Shown here: piece after piece, positions 1-6,727 of the stretch
Position numbering within the stretch: the stretch's first letter is position 1
How the letters are laid out: each line of letters opens with the position of its first letter
DNA from: a bacterium
GTDB taxonomy: Bacteria; Actinomycetota; Acidimicrobiia; UBA5794; ZC4RG35
Assembly (NCBI GenBank): GCA_028819835.1
Contig: JAPPKR010000269.1
Coordinates: 1 to 10,053, forward strand
Reading direction: 5' to 3'
Length of the DNA stretch: 10,053 bases
Position numbers and translations under genes: made by a program
The notes under the pieces: generated by a model
Databases searched by the model: none
Seen by the model: only the letters and a program-made list of their open reading frames with translations
What the model was told of the DNA's origin: nothing

Positions 1-170
1 ATTCTGGGGTCGCCTCACCATGGAGGTGACGGTATGCGATCCCGAGCACGATCTCGACCTCCGCCTTCCTCAAGGTAGCACCGCGCAGGTGGCCATCCTC
101 CAGGTTGGTTGTCGGCGAGGTGGAGTTCTCCAACCGTACCCGGCGCCTCGGTCGAAGCCAACGACGCCGT

Positions 171-337
171 TTTCGAAGTGTTTCGGGAACGCCTTTTCAG
201 GTCGAATCTCAGACCAAGAAACTGAGGGAGACGGAACCTCCTGCAACTGCATTCGGGGATTCGGACCTGCCCACCGGATACCGAACTCCTCAAGGCCATC
301 ACATCGTGACTCGTCGTTCTTTCGGAAGCGTTTCGGG
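171..337. repeat. Imperfect 17-bp direct repeat pair
   Basis: The segments 171-187 and 321-337 match at 14 of 17 bases and share the core GTTTCGGG or GCGTTTCGGG at their right ends. They lie 150 bases apart. This may be a remnant of a duplicated or decayed sequence, or chance in a TTCG-rich region. No mobile element boundary is visible around them. Confidence 0.3.
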
Positions 338-447
338 CCGGGAGGCTCGGCGTCGCAACCGGTTACCATAGGCGGGGGTTCGGGGGTCTGACCGATACCT
401 GTGGCTGGGTCTGGGAGGCAGTCCCGAGCTCCTAGTCCGTCGATTGT

Positions 448-453
448 GGAGGA
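448..453 (+). promoter_or_regulatory. Ribosome binding site of the SDR gene
   Basis: GGAGGA lies 9 bases before the ATG at 463. It is the only good Shine-Dalgarno match near this frame's 5' end and fixes the start. Confidence 0.7.
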
Positions 454-462
454 TGGGTTGAT

Positions 463-1422
463 ATGGCTCGAAGAGTGTTGAGGTGTGACGACAAAACGCT
501 TGGCAAGGATCTGAGCGGCAAGGTATACATCGTTACCGGCGCCAATTCCGGAGTGGGGCTTGAGACCGCTCGCCAACTCGTGAGGCAGGGTGGGCATGTC
601 GTTATGGCGTGTCGGCGTGTTGAAGCCGGCGAGGTAGTGGCGAGGGATTTCACCGGACTGCAGGGCAGTTGGGAAGTAATGATGCTTGACCTTGCGGAGT
701 TACAGTCCGTTAGAGACTTCGCTGAGGCTTTTCGCCGTAACCATGACAGGCTCGATGGACTTGTTTGCAATGCCGGAGCAGTTTTCATGGGAGGGGAGGC
801 TGGGTACACACGGGACGGATTCGAGGCGACTGTTGCCGTCAACTACCTGGGTCACTTCCTATTGACCGAGTCGCTCTTGGACGTACTCAAGGAAAGCTCA
901 CCCTCACGCATCGCCCTTGTCTCTTCCGTCGTACATGCAGGTAGTCCGAAAAGCCGTCCCAAGGTACACCTGGACGACCTGCATTACAGAGAGAGGAAAT
1001 ACACACCCTTCGGCGCCTACGCGGAAGCAAAGATCGCGGAGGTTCTGTATGCAAGGGAGCTTGCACAACGCGTCGAGGGCACCGGAGTCTCGGTCTTTTC
1101 CGTACATCCCGGCTGGGCGCGATCAAACTTCGGCAGGGGCGGCAATCTACTGTTCCGATCTGCAATGGCGATTATGCGACCGCTTGTGAGAGGATTCACC
1201 GACAGCAACGAGGACTCTGCGCAAACTTCTTTGCACTGCATGATCTCAGATGACGCCCCGGCTCATTCAGGGGCCTACTTCAGCCAAAGTAGCGTTCTGT
1301 ACCGGGACAAGCAATGCAAGGGAGGTGGCTGGCCGATGGAATCACCCAATCCCAATGCGACTGACATGGAGACGGCAACTGAGTTGGTTGAGGTGTCAAG
1401 ACAACTCGTCGGTCTGGATTAA
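463..1422 (+). CDS. Short-chain dehydrogenase/reductase, retinol-dehydrogenase-like
   Basis: This 319-residue protein is a classical SDR that should use NAD(P)H to interconvert an alcohol and a carbonyl in the cytoplasm. The Rossmann dinucleotide-binding motif TGANSGVG is at residues 25-32 and NAG at 103-105. The catalytic residues are Asn127 (in NYLGHF), Ser155, Tyr186 and Lys190 (YAEAK), followed by HPGW at 215-218. The run DLSGKVYIVTGANSGVG, the AYAEAK...LYARELA helix and the C-terminal SGAYF region resemble retinol dehydrogenase 11-14 and WWOX-type SDRs. Arg51 and Arg52 after the second strand would favour NADP(H), which is an inference. The length is normal and all key residues are present. 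The start is set by GGAGGA at 448-453. The gene stands alone on its strand and converges with the minus-strand block. Its codon third positions carry more A/T than those of the transporter genes. The substrate is unknown. Confidence 0.93.
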   Translation: MARRVLRCDDKTLGKDLSGKVYIVTGANSGVGLETARQLVRQGGHVVMACRRVEAGEVVARDFTGLQGSWEVMMLDLAELQSVRDFAEAFRRNHDRLDGLVCNAGAVFMGGEAGYTRDGFEATVAVNYLGHFLLTESLLDVLKESSPSRIALVSSVVHAGSPKSRPKVHLDDLHYRERKYTPFGAYAEAKIAEVLYARELAQRVEGTGVSVFSVHPGWARSNFGRGGNLLFRSAMAIMRPLVRGFTDSNEDSAQTSLHCMISDDAPAHSGAYFSQSSVLYRDKQCKGGGWPMESPNPNATDMETATELVEVSRQLVGLD

Positions 1423-1504
1423 GCGCCGATACCGCTGACGTCTCGTCGGGTAACCGGCAGCGTTGGCGGGGAACCGGGTTTGGAGATCACTTGGCGCAGA
1501 CCTT

Positions 1505-1527
1505 CTTCAACAGTCGGGCTTCAACAG
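1505..1527. repeat. Short direct repeat, 2 x 9 bp
   Basis: CTTCAACAG occurs at 1505-1513 and again at 1519-1527, separated by TCGGG. It lies in the convergent gap between the SDR gene and the DUF2283 gene. It may be a small slippage duplication; no function is evident. Confidence 0.4.
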
Positions 1528-1528
1528 G

Positions 1529-1560
1529 GGCAGGACTGAACTGCCGGGGTCGCGGCGACC
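1529..1560. terminator. Possible weak terminator hairpins in the convergent gap
   Basis: Two small inverted repeats sit side by side: GGCAG/CTGCC with a 7-base loop (1529-1545), and GGTCG/CGACC with a 3-base loop (1548-1560). The second begins right after the stop codon of the minus-strand DUF2283 gene, overlapping an in-frame second stop. Both would form on either strand, which suits a gap where two genes converge. No U-run follows on either side, so intrinsic termination is doubtful. A further imperfect inverted repeat (GCCG-TACC against GGTA-CCGGC, 1425-1458) follows the SDR stop codon. Confidence 0.3.
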
Positions 1561-1562
1561 TA

Positions 1563-1778
1563 TCAGCCAGCCTTGGTGGACCTCAGTGGTAGAGCCTCAG
1601 TTTCGAGTGTGGAAAGATCGCACCGTTTCGACGCGTGGTCGATGTCGAAGCCGACTACCTCACCATGGGCGTTCAAGTCCACATTCAGTCCCTCCGTGAC
1701 CTCACGGGTCTCCGTTCCTGGTCCAGCCTTGAGTTCTATATAGAGGCTGTCGGTTTCGGGGTAGTAGGAGAGCTTCAT
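1563..1778 (-). CDS. DUF2283 family small protein
   Basis: This 71-residue protein has the hallmarks of DUF2283. It opens with MKLSYYPETDSLYIEL, where the family has a Y-x-PE-x-D-x-LYI opening. It then has REVTEGLNVDLNAHGEVVG and closes the fold with GFDIDHAS. The biochemical role of the family is not established, although members are often found near toxin-antitoxin or other small genes. I chose the ATG at 1778 because it starts exactly where family members start; an in-frame TTG at 1841 would add 21 residues without family resemblance. The Shine-Dalgarno site is weak, with only GAAGTG just before the ATG. The gene lies 64 bases after the LLM oxidoreductase on the same strand, so it may be the last gene of that transcript. 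It ends with tandem stops, TGA then TAG. Confidence 0.85.
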   Translation of the reverse strand: MKLSYYPETDSLYIELKAGPGTETREVTEGLNVDLNAHGEVVGFDIDHASKRCDLSTLETEALPLRSTKAG

Positions 1779-1842
1779 CACTTCATTACTTTCGGAGGCT
1801 TCGATCGAGGAAGGCGTTGTGGGTGGTTTCGCCTCTTGCAAC

Positions 1843-2844
1843 TTACCGGCGGGTCCCCAGCAGGGGCAGGACTTGGTCGGCGGTTAGCTGGACCATGCGG
1901 TCTACCTCGTTGCTGGGCATCGGGAAGAGCGCTACGCTGTCGGCGCCGACTTCGTAGAAACCCTCGATCTTGGCTGCCACTTCCTCCGGGGAGCCGGCGA
2001 TGGTGAGGTCCTCTATCCATTGGTCGGGCATCCCCTGGCGCACTGCTTCGTAGCCGCCGCTGTTGATGAGCCCGCGGAGTTGCTCGGAGATCCCGTACAC
2101 GTCGGTCAGGGCGTTGGTGCCGAGTGACTTGTAGAAGGCCAGGGCATCGCGCACCGCTCCACGGGCTTCATCGGGATCCTCCGCCACCGAATAGATGGCG
2201 AAGAGGGTTATCCGATGTGGCCCGGACCGTCCCCCCGCTCGCTGTCCCTCATCGATCCGTTCCCTAGCCCAGCGGACGTAGTCGTGACCGGCCGCCACCG
2301 ACAGGACTGTTCCATCCGCGATCTCTCCCGAGAGGCGGAGCATCTTCGGGCCGGTCACTCCCATGTGGATCGGGGTGGGGACTCCCTGTTCGGGGTAGGT
2401 GAGGGTCACATCATGGAAGTCGAACACATCCCCCTGCTCGTTGAGAGTTTCTCCGGAGAGCAGGCGTCTCACTGACGTGACGCTCTCTCGCATCGCGGCC
2501 AGCGGGGAGCGGGGATGGAGGCCCATCTGGCGGATCCATCCGGGCACGCCCAGCCCGAGACCGGCGATCAGCCGTCCGGGGTAGGCGGCGGAGATGGTCG
2601 AGATCTCCATGGCGAGGAGTGCCGGGTGTCTCACCATGGCCGACACCACCCCGAGACCCACCGTGGTCCGTTCGGTGGCGGAAAGGACCAGGGAAGCGCC
2701 AGAGATGCCGCCGGTGAAGAAGAAGTCCTCGGCAAGCCATATCTCATCAAAGCCTCCCTGCTCGGCCATCCGCGCCGCCGAAGCCAGGTCGGAGGGGGCT
2801 ATGGCGCTGCCCAGGACCAGGCCGATCGCCCTGTCTACAGGCAT
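1843..2844 (-). CDS. LLM class oxidoreductase, probably F420-dependent
   Basis: This 333-residue protein belongs to the luciferase-like monooxygenase (bacterial luciferase, PF00296) superfamily, in the branch with F420-dependent reductases related to methylene-tetrahydromethanopterin reductase. Visible features are AEQGGFDEIWLAED (27-40), the buried strand TTVGLGVVSAMVRHP (60-74), and RLIAGLGLGVPGW (91-103), in the usual place for a cofactor-binding loop. The C-terminal AGSPEEVAAKIEGF segment is typical of the family. It should be a cytoplasmic TIM-barrel enzyme moving hydride to or from an unknown substrate. FMN use cannot be excluded, because the superfamily contains both. The ATG at 2844 is preceded by GAAGG at 9 bases, and the protein from there matches the family N-terminus; an in-frame codon at 2916 would overlap the ATPase gene. 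It starts 19 bases after that gene's stop, so it is probably co-transcribed with the transporter. Confidence 0.9.
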   Translation of the reverse strand: MPVDRAIGLVLGSAIAPSDLASAARMAEQGGFDEIWLAEDFFFTGGISGASLVLSATERTTVGLGVVSAMVRHPALLAMEISTISAAYPGRLIAGLGLGVPGWIRQMGLHPRSPLAAMRESVTSVRRLLSGETLNEQGDVFDFHDVTLTYPEQGVPTPIHMGVTGPKMLRLSGEIADGTVLSVAAGHDYVRWARERIDEGQRAGGRSGPHRITLFAIYSVAEDPDEARGAVRDALAFYKSLGTNALTDVYGISEQLRGLINSGGYEAVRQGMPDQWIEDLTIAGSPEEVAAKIEGFYEVGADSVALFPMPSNEVDRMVQLTADQVLPLLGTRR

Positions 2845-2863
2845 GGGTAACTGCCTTCGGGCA

Positions 2864-3817
2864 TCAGGGACCGGACGAGGGAGCAACGGCGAAGCATTCC
2901 ACCTCACGGTAATCATCCACCAGAGTCAGGACCGGGGACTCTTCTCGGCAGCGATCGAACACCAACGGGCACCGGTCCTGGAAGGAACAGCCGGTCGGCA
3001 GGTCGGTGGGACTGGGAGTCTCCCCTTCGAGGACGATCCGGGTTCTCGCACTGTCTAAGTCCATGGTCGGCGCCACCGAGAGCAATGCCTTGGTGTACGG
3101 ATGGCGAGGGTCGTCGAAGAGTTCTTGGGTCCGGGCGATCTCCACGATCCTGCCCAGGTACATGACGGCCACCCGGTCGGCGATGCGGCGGACGGTGCCC
3201 AGGTCGTGGCTGATGAACAGGTAGGACACGTCCCTGATCTCCTGAATCCTGCGAAGCAGCGCGATCATGCGGCCCCGGAGCGACTGGTCCAGGCTGGAGG
3301 TGGGCTCGTCTAGCACCACCAGGTCGGGATCGGGCATCAGGGCGCGGGCGATCGCCACCCGCTGTTGCTGGCCCCCGGAGAGCTGTCTGGGGCGGCGGGT
3401 CCGGAATGCCGGGTCCAGGCCCACCAGGCCCAACATCTCCTCGATGCGGTCGGTCGTCTCCGATCTGGGGACCCCGGCCAGGAGGCGGAGAGGCTCGGCC
3501 AGCATGGCGCCGACCGACATGCGGCGGTTCAGGGACTGGGCGGGATGCTGGAACACCATCTGGATTCGCCGCCGGTTCTCCATCGACGCCGAGGATCCGT
3601 CCTGGATCGATCCGTCGAAGCGGATGTGGCCGTCGGTGGCCCGGGTGAGGCCCGCCACCATCCTGGCCAGGGTGGTCTTGCCGCAACCGGATTCGCCCAC
3701 CACTCCCACTGTCTCTCCCCTCTCCACATCGAGGTCCACCCCCCGGACCGCGGGCAGGGCCCCACGTCCGCGGCCGAAGGTCTTCTGGAGCCCCCTTACC
3801 TCAAGGAGCGCCGGCAC
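2864..3817 (-). CDS. Dpp/Opp-type ABC transporter ATPase, second subunit (DppF/OppF-like)
   Basis: This 317-residue nucleotide-binding subunit would hydrolyse ATP at the inner face of the membrane to drive peptide-type import, paired with the ATPase encoded just upstream. It has Walker A GESGCGKT (41-48), a Q-loop at Gln90 (FQHP), the signature LSGGQ (146-150), Walker B LVVLDEPT (166-173) and the switch His204. The C-terminal oligopeptide-transporter extension has Cys277, Cys283, Cys290 and Cys308, spaced C-x5-C-x6-C-x17-C. The start is the GTG at 3817, placed 6 bases after GGAGG (3824-3828). It overlaps the end of the preceding ATPase gene by 17 bases, which suggests coupled translation. The same frame stays open to 4129, but that extension is out-of-frame reading of the upstream gene. 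The name rests on position and family; the substrate is unknown. Confidence 0.94.
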   Translation of the reverse strand: MPALLEVRGLQKTFGRGRGALPAVRGVDLDVERGETVGVVGESGCGKTTLARMVAGLTRATDGHIRFDGSIQDGSSASMENRRRIQMVFQHPAQSLNRRMSVGAMLAEPLRLLAGVPRSETTDRIEEMLGLVGLDPAFRTRRPRQLSGGQQQRVAIARALMPDPDLVVLDEPTSSLDQSLRGRMIALLRRIQEIRDVSYLFISHDLGTVRRIADRVAVMYLGRIVEIARTQELFDDPRHPYTKALLSVAPTMDLDSARTRIVLEGETPSPTDLPTGCSFQDRCPLVFDRCREESPVLTLVDDYREVECFAVAPSSGP

Positions 3818-4754
3818 CGTTTTCCTCCATGGCGTGCAGGAAGCAGGCCGAGCGGTGGCCCGCGCCCACAGAGAACATATCCGGCACCCCGCCGCACTCC
3901 TCCCATGCGTAGCGGCACCGATGGCCGAACCGGCATCCCACCAACTCGAAGTCCACCCCGGCTTCGATGACGTGGGGATCCACCTCCTTTTGCACCGAAT
4001 CGAGCAGATAGGTGGTGTAGGGGTTGCGAGGGCGCCGGAATATGTCGTCCCGGGATCCCTCTTCCATGACCTGGCCACCGAACAGGACCGTGACCGTGTC
4101 GCACATTTCGGCCACCGCCGCCAGGTCATGGGTTATGAAGAGGACGCCTGCCCCGGTCTCCGCCACCAAGTCGCGTATCAGGTCGAAGATCTGGGCCTGG
4201 ATGGTCACGTCCAGGGCGGTGGTGGGCTCGTCAGCGATCAGGATGCGGGGGCGGCAGGCGAGCGCCATGGCAATCATGACTCGCTGGCACATGCCACCCG
4301 ACAGTTGGTGCGGGTAGGCGCGGGCGACCCGTCCCGCTCCGGGGATACCCACCCGGCTCAGCATCTCGATGGCCTGCGATGTCGCCTCGTCCCGGCCACA
4401 GCCCTGCTGCAGGGAGAAGACCCGGGCGATCTGGCGCCCCACTCTCATGGTGGGATTCAGAGCGGCCTGGGGGTGTTGGAAGATCATTGCCATGTCGCCG
4501 GCCCGGCGGTCGACGGTCATCGTCTCGGGGTCCATGAGTTGGCGGCCGTCGATGCGGACGCTGCCCGAACGCGCCTCTATCCCGTCGGGGAGGAGACCCA
4601 TCATGGTCAGAGCGGCCATGGTCTTTCCCGAACCCGACTCTCCGACCAGCCCGACGATCCGCCCCTCGGGCACGCTGAAGGAAACGTCGGCCAGAATCGA
4701 CGTCGGGCTGCGCTCCAGTCCCACCGTCAGCCCGTCCACTTCCAAGAGGTTCAT
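3801..4754 (-). CDS. Dpp/Opp-type ABC transporter ATPase, first subunit (DppD/OppD-like)
   Basis: This 317-residue ABC ATPase is the partner of the following gene's product. Walker A is GESGSGKT (38-45), the Q-loop is Gln93 ([11 protein letters not shown]), the signature is LSGGM (151-155), Walker B is ILIADEPT (171-178) with the D-loop ALD, and the switch histidine is His209. LSGGM in place of LSGGQ is normal for this subunit, but the next residue is Cys156, where family members usually have Arg (LSGGMRQR). The C-terminal extension carries Cys274, Cys280, Cys287 and Cys304 (C-x5-C-x6-C-x16-C), the same layout as in its partner. The ATG at 4754 overlaps the stop of the permease gene upstream (ATGA), with GGGAGG very close before it. 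It acts at the cytoplasmic membrane face as half of the ATPase pair. Confidence 0.94.
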   Translation of the reverse strand: MNLLEVDGLTVGLERSPTSILADVSFSVPEGRIVGLVGESGSGKTMAALTMMGLLPDGIEARSGSVRIDGRQLMDPETMTVDRRAGDMAMIFQHPQAALNPTMRVGRQIARVFSLQQGCGRDEATSQAIEMLSRVGIPGAGRVARAYPHQLSGGMCQRVMIAMALACRPRILIADEPTTALDVTIQAQIFDLIRDLVAETGAGVLFITHDLAAVAEMCDTVTVLFGGQVMEEGSRDDIFRRPRNPYTTYLLDSVQKEVDPHVIEAGVDFELVGCRFGHRCRYAWEECGGVPDMFSVGAGHRSACFLHAMEENGAGAP

Positions 4755-5626
4755 GCCTCCCGGCCCCCGAACTCATCGCCGATGAAATGGAACGCCATGG
4801 CCGCCAGGACGATCATTCCCCCCGGGAAGAGGGATGTCCACCAGTGTCCGGAGTCGATGTCCCGGGCGCCCTCGCTGACCATCACCCCCCATTCGGCGGT
4901 GGGAGGCTTGATCCCCACTCCCAGGAACGCCAGCCCCGACACCGTCAGGATCGCCCAGCCGGCCACCAGGGTGGCGGTGACAAGAGACGGCTGGAGCGAG
5001 TTGGGGAGGACGTGGAAGAAGGCCACCCGGCCCGAGCGGTTCCCGGCCAGTTTGGCGCCGTCCACGTATTCGAGTTCCCGCTCCGATAGCGCCTGGGCGC
5101 GGGTGAGGCGGATGAAGTACGGTACGAAGGCGGCAGTCACCGCGATCCCGACGTTGAAGGTGCTGTTCCCGAGCACCGCCACCAGGATCAGGGCGAGCAC
5201 GAAGCCGGGGAAGGCCAGCACGATGTCGGTGAGGCGCATCAACGCCTCGTCGACCGCACCTCCCCAGTAGCCGGCCACCACCCCGATGGCCGATCCAATC
5301 ACCATCGCGCAGATGGCGATGACCACCCCCAGGGTCAGGTCGAGACGGGCGCTGTGGACGGCCCTGGCGAAGACGTCGCGGCCGAAATTGTCTGTCCCCA
5401 TGAGATGTTCAAGTGAGGGAGGAAGCAGCGCATTCGCCGGATCGGTGGCCACCGGGTCGGCCACGAAGAACGGGCCGACCGCGGCCAGCAGGACGTATAC
5501 GGCCAGGATGACCATCCCCACCACCGCCAGGGGCTTTCGGGAGGCGAGCGACAGGACCTGGGCGCCGCCGTCGATCCGAGGCGGAACGAAACGCTCCGCG
5601 CCGTCGGTAGGGGGCCTAACTGACAT
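4751..5626 (-). CDS. Dpp/Opp-type ABC transporter permease, DppC/OppC-like
   Basis: This 291-residue inner-membrane subunit forms half of the translocation channel. After a short cytoplasmic N-terminus comes a membrane segment at about 33-53, an OppC N-terminal-type feature. [12 protein letters not shown] (77-88) is the strongly conserved stretch before the permease core. Further hydrophobic segments lie near 97-120, 137-155, 157-175, 216-236 and 268-284. The EAA loop that contacts the ATPases is at about 186-209 ([10 protein letters not shown]...HVLPN). The C-terminus ends GDEFGGREA and lacks the D-P-R tail common in relatives, although the length is close to normal. The ATG at 5626 comes 6 bases after the stop of the other permease. 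No strong Shine-Dalgarno site is seen, so it is probably translated by coupling. Its stop overlaps the start of the ATPase gene that follows. Confidence 0.94.
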   Translation of the reverse strand: MSVRPPTDGAERFVPPRIDGGAQVLSLASRKPLAVVGMVILAVYVLLAAVGPFFVADPVATDPANALLPPSLEHLMGTDNFGRDVFARAVHSARLDLTLGVVIAICAMVIGSAIGVVAGYWGGAVDEALMRLTDIVLAFPGFVLALILVAVLGNSTFNVGIAVTAAFVPYFIRLTRAQALSERELEYVDGAKLAGNRSGRVAFFHVLPNSLQPSLVTATLVAGWAILTVSGLAFLGVGIKPPTAEWGVMVSEGARDIDSGHWWTSLFPGGMIVLAAMAFHFIGDEFGGREA

Positions 5627-5632
5627 TTGAGT

Positions 5633-6658
5633 TCACGCCACCACTTTCTGTCCCAGCTTGATGCGGGGGTCGATCCAGCTGTAGACGAAGTCGATGACGA
5701 CGTTGAGGACGATATAGAGCAACCCGACCACGATCACGAAACCCTGCAGGGCCTCGAGGTCGTTGACCCGCAGCGCCTCGTATGCGTAGCGACCGACGCC
5801 CGGCCAGGCGAAGATCAACTCGACGATGATGTTGCCGCCCAGCATGTATCCGAAGATGATGCCGATGGCGGTGGTGACGGGGACCAGGGCGTTGCGGAAG
5901 CCGTCGCGGAACAGCACGTGGCGCCCGGGGACCCCCACGGCCCGGGCGGTGCGAACGTATTCAGAGTCCAGGGTCTCGATCATCGAGGAGCGGACGATCT
6001 TGATGATGGGCGCCGACAGCACGAACCCGACGGTCAACGCTGGAAGGGCAAGGTAGGTGAAGGCCTCCCACATCAGGCCCCACTCGGCTGCGAGGGCCGC
6101 GTCGACGGTGAAGAAGCCTGTGATGGTCTCGGGAGGCTGGGTGGTGATCCCAAGGCGGCCGACCGGCCCGGGAAACCAACCCAGCTTGAAGAAGAAGACG
6201 AAAGTCAGGATCAGCCCCAGCCAGAAGAACGCCATGGACGATCCGAGCACCGCCACCACCCTCGCCGCCCGATCGAGCCAGGTGTCCCGCTGGGCGGCGG
6301 CGGCCACCCCCACCGGGACTCCGGCCAGCACCGCCAGCAGGACCGCGTAGAAGGCAAGCTCCAGGGAGGCGGGCAGGCGGATCAGGAGTTCCTCGGTGAC
6401 TTCGCCACCGGTTCTGATCGAGGTTCCCAGGTCGCCTGTGACCGCGTCGGTCACATAATTGACGAACTGCACCGGCACGGGATCGCTCAGGCCGAACTGC
6501 TCCCTTATCTGCTCAAGCTTCTCCTCGGAGGCATAGGGGCCGGCCCGGACCGCGGCGGCGTCGCCGGGCAGGACCCGCATGATGAAGAAGACCACCACGA
6601 CGATGCCGGCCACGGTGACCACCGATACCAGCAGCCTTCTTCCCAGGTACGTCCACAT
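5633..6658 (-). CDS. Dpp/Opp-type ABC transporter permease, DppB/OppB-like
   Basis: This 341-residue subunit forms the other half of the channel. It opens with MWTYLGRRLL and a membrane segment at about 9-28, then FIMRVLPGD, the usual DppB start. Next comes a periplasm-type domain with EQFGLSDPVPVQFVNYV, typical of the subfamily. Other hydrophobic stretches lie near 98-120, 135-157, 203-223, 262-285 and 304-325. The EAA loop is at about 233-260 (EYVRTARAVG...FRNALVP). The C-terminus YSWIDPRIKLG is a standard family ending. The ATG at 6658 is the first in frame that gives the normal N-terminus; the site upstream is weak (GGTAGGG at best). It lies 69 bases after the binding-protein gene, and a strong stem-loop sits in that gap. 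Confidence 0.95.
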   Translation of the reverse strand: MWTYLGRRLLVSVVTVAGIVVVVFFIMRVLPGDAAAVRAGPYASEEKLEQIREQFGLSDPVPVQFVNYVTDAVTGDLGTSIRTGGEVTEELLIRLPASLELAFYAVLLAVLAGVPVGVAAAAQRDTWLDRAARVVAVLGSSMAFFWLGLILTFVFFFKLGWFPGPVGRLGITTQPPETITGFFTVDAALAAEWGLMWEAFTYLALPALTVGFVLSAPIIKIVRSSMIETLDSEYVRTARAVGVPGRHVLFRDGFRNALVPVTTAIGIIFGYMLGGNIIVELIFAWPGVGRYAYEALRVNDLEALQGFVIVVGLLYIVLNVVIDFVYSWIDPRIKLGQKVVA

Positions 6659-6685
6659 CAGACGGGATAAACCCTACCGAGGGCA

Positions 6686-6712
6686 GGCGGGGACGGACTG
6701 GCCGCCCCCGCC
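6686..6712 (-). promoter_or_regulatory. Intercistronic stem-loop after the binding-protein gene
   Basis: In the minus-strand RNA, GGCGGGGGCGG pairs with CCGUCCCCGCC across a 5-base loop (CCAGU). This gives 11 pairs, one of them G-U. On the plus strand the same position would be an A-C mismatch, so the structure fits minus-strand transcription better. It begins 15 bases after the binding-protein stop codon and has no U-run behind it. In other ABC importer operons a hairpin in this place protects the upstream mRNA or lowers read-through, so the binding protein is made in excess over the permeases. That role is inferred here. Confidence 0.6.
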
Positions 6713-6727
6713 CTGTCTCGTTTGGCT

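Larger units (their letters stand above)
1..462. other. Non-coding or unassigned stretch left of the SDR gene
   Basis: I find no gene I can support here. Open frames exist on both strands, but they read as arginine-, serine- and proline-rich text with no recognisable family, and none has a convincing start and ribosome binding site. An imperfect direct repeat (171-187 and 321-337, 14 of 17 bases the same) is the only internal structure I noticed. The right end holds the ribosome binding site of the SDR gene, and its promoter should lie here too, but I could not pick out clear -35 and -10 boxes. The stretch might include decayed coding sequence; at its left edge one minus-strand frame faintly resembles pentapeptide repeats. 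Confidence 0.5.

Noticed and set aside
1..110. Minus-strand frame resembling pentapeptide repeats (NLEDGHLRGATLRKA).
   Set aside because: Only two or three imperfect repeat units are seen, it lacks a good start, and it is cut by the window edge. Too weak to annotate.
70..597. 175-codon minus-strand open frame overlapping the start of the SDR gene.
   Set aside because: It has no family motifs, is antisense to the SDR Rossmann region, and has proline- and arginine-rich composition.
2845..2916. Upstream start for the LLM oxidoreductase.
   Set aside because: It would overlap the ATPase gene and add 24 residues with no family resemblance. The ATG at 2844 has GAAGG before it.
3818..4129. N-terminal extension of the second ATPase by 104 codons.
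   Set aside because: The extension is the upstream ATPase gene read in another frame. The ABC domain starts at residue 4 or so after the GTG at 3817, which has its own ribosome binding site.
3267..5270. A 667-codon plus-strand open frame antisense to three transporter genes.
   Set aside because: It spans the boundaries of three well-supported minus-strand genes and has no recognisable domain. It is a GC-bias artefact.
5627..6670. A 347-codon plus-strand open frame antisense to the DppB-like gene.
   Set aside because: Its product is D-, G-, H- and Q-rich nonsense, and the minus strand encodes an unmistakable permease.
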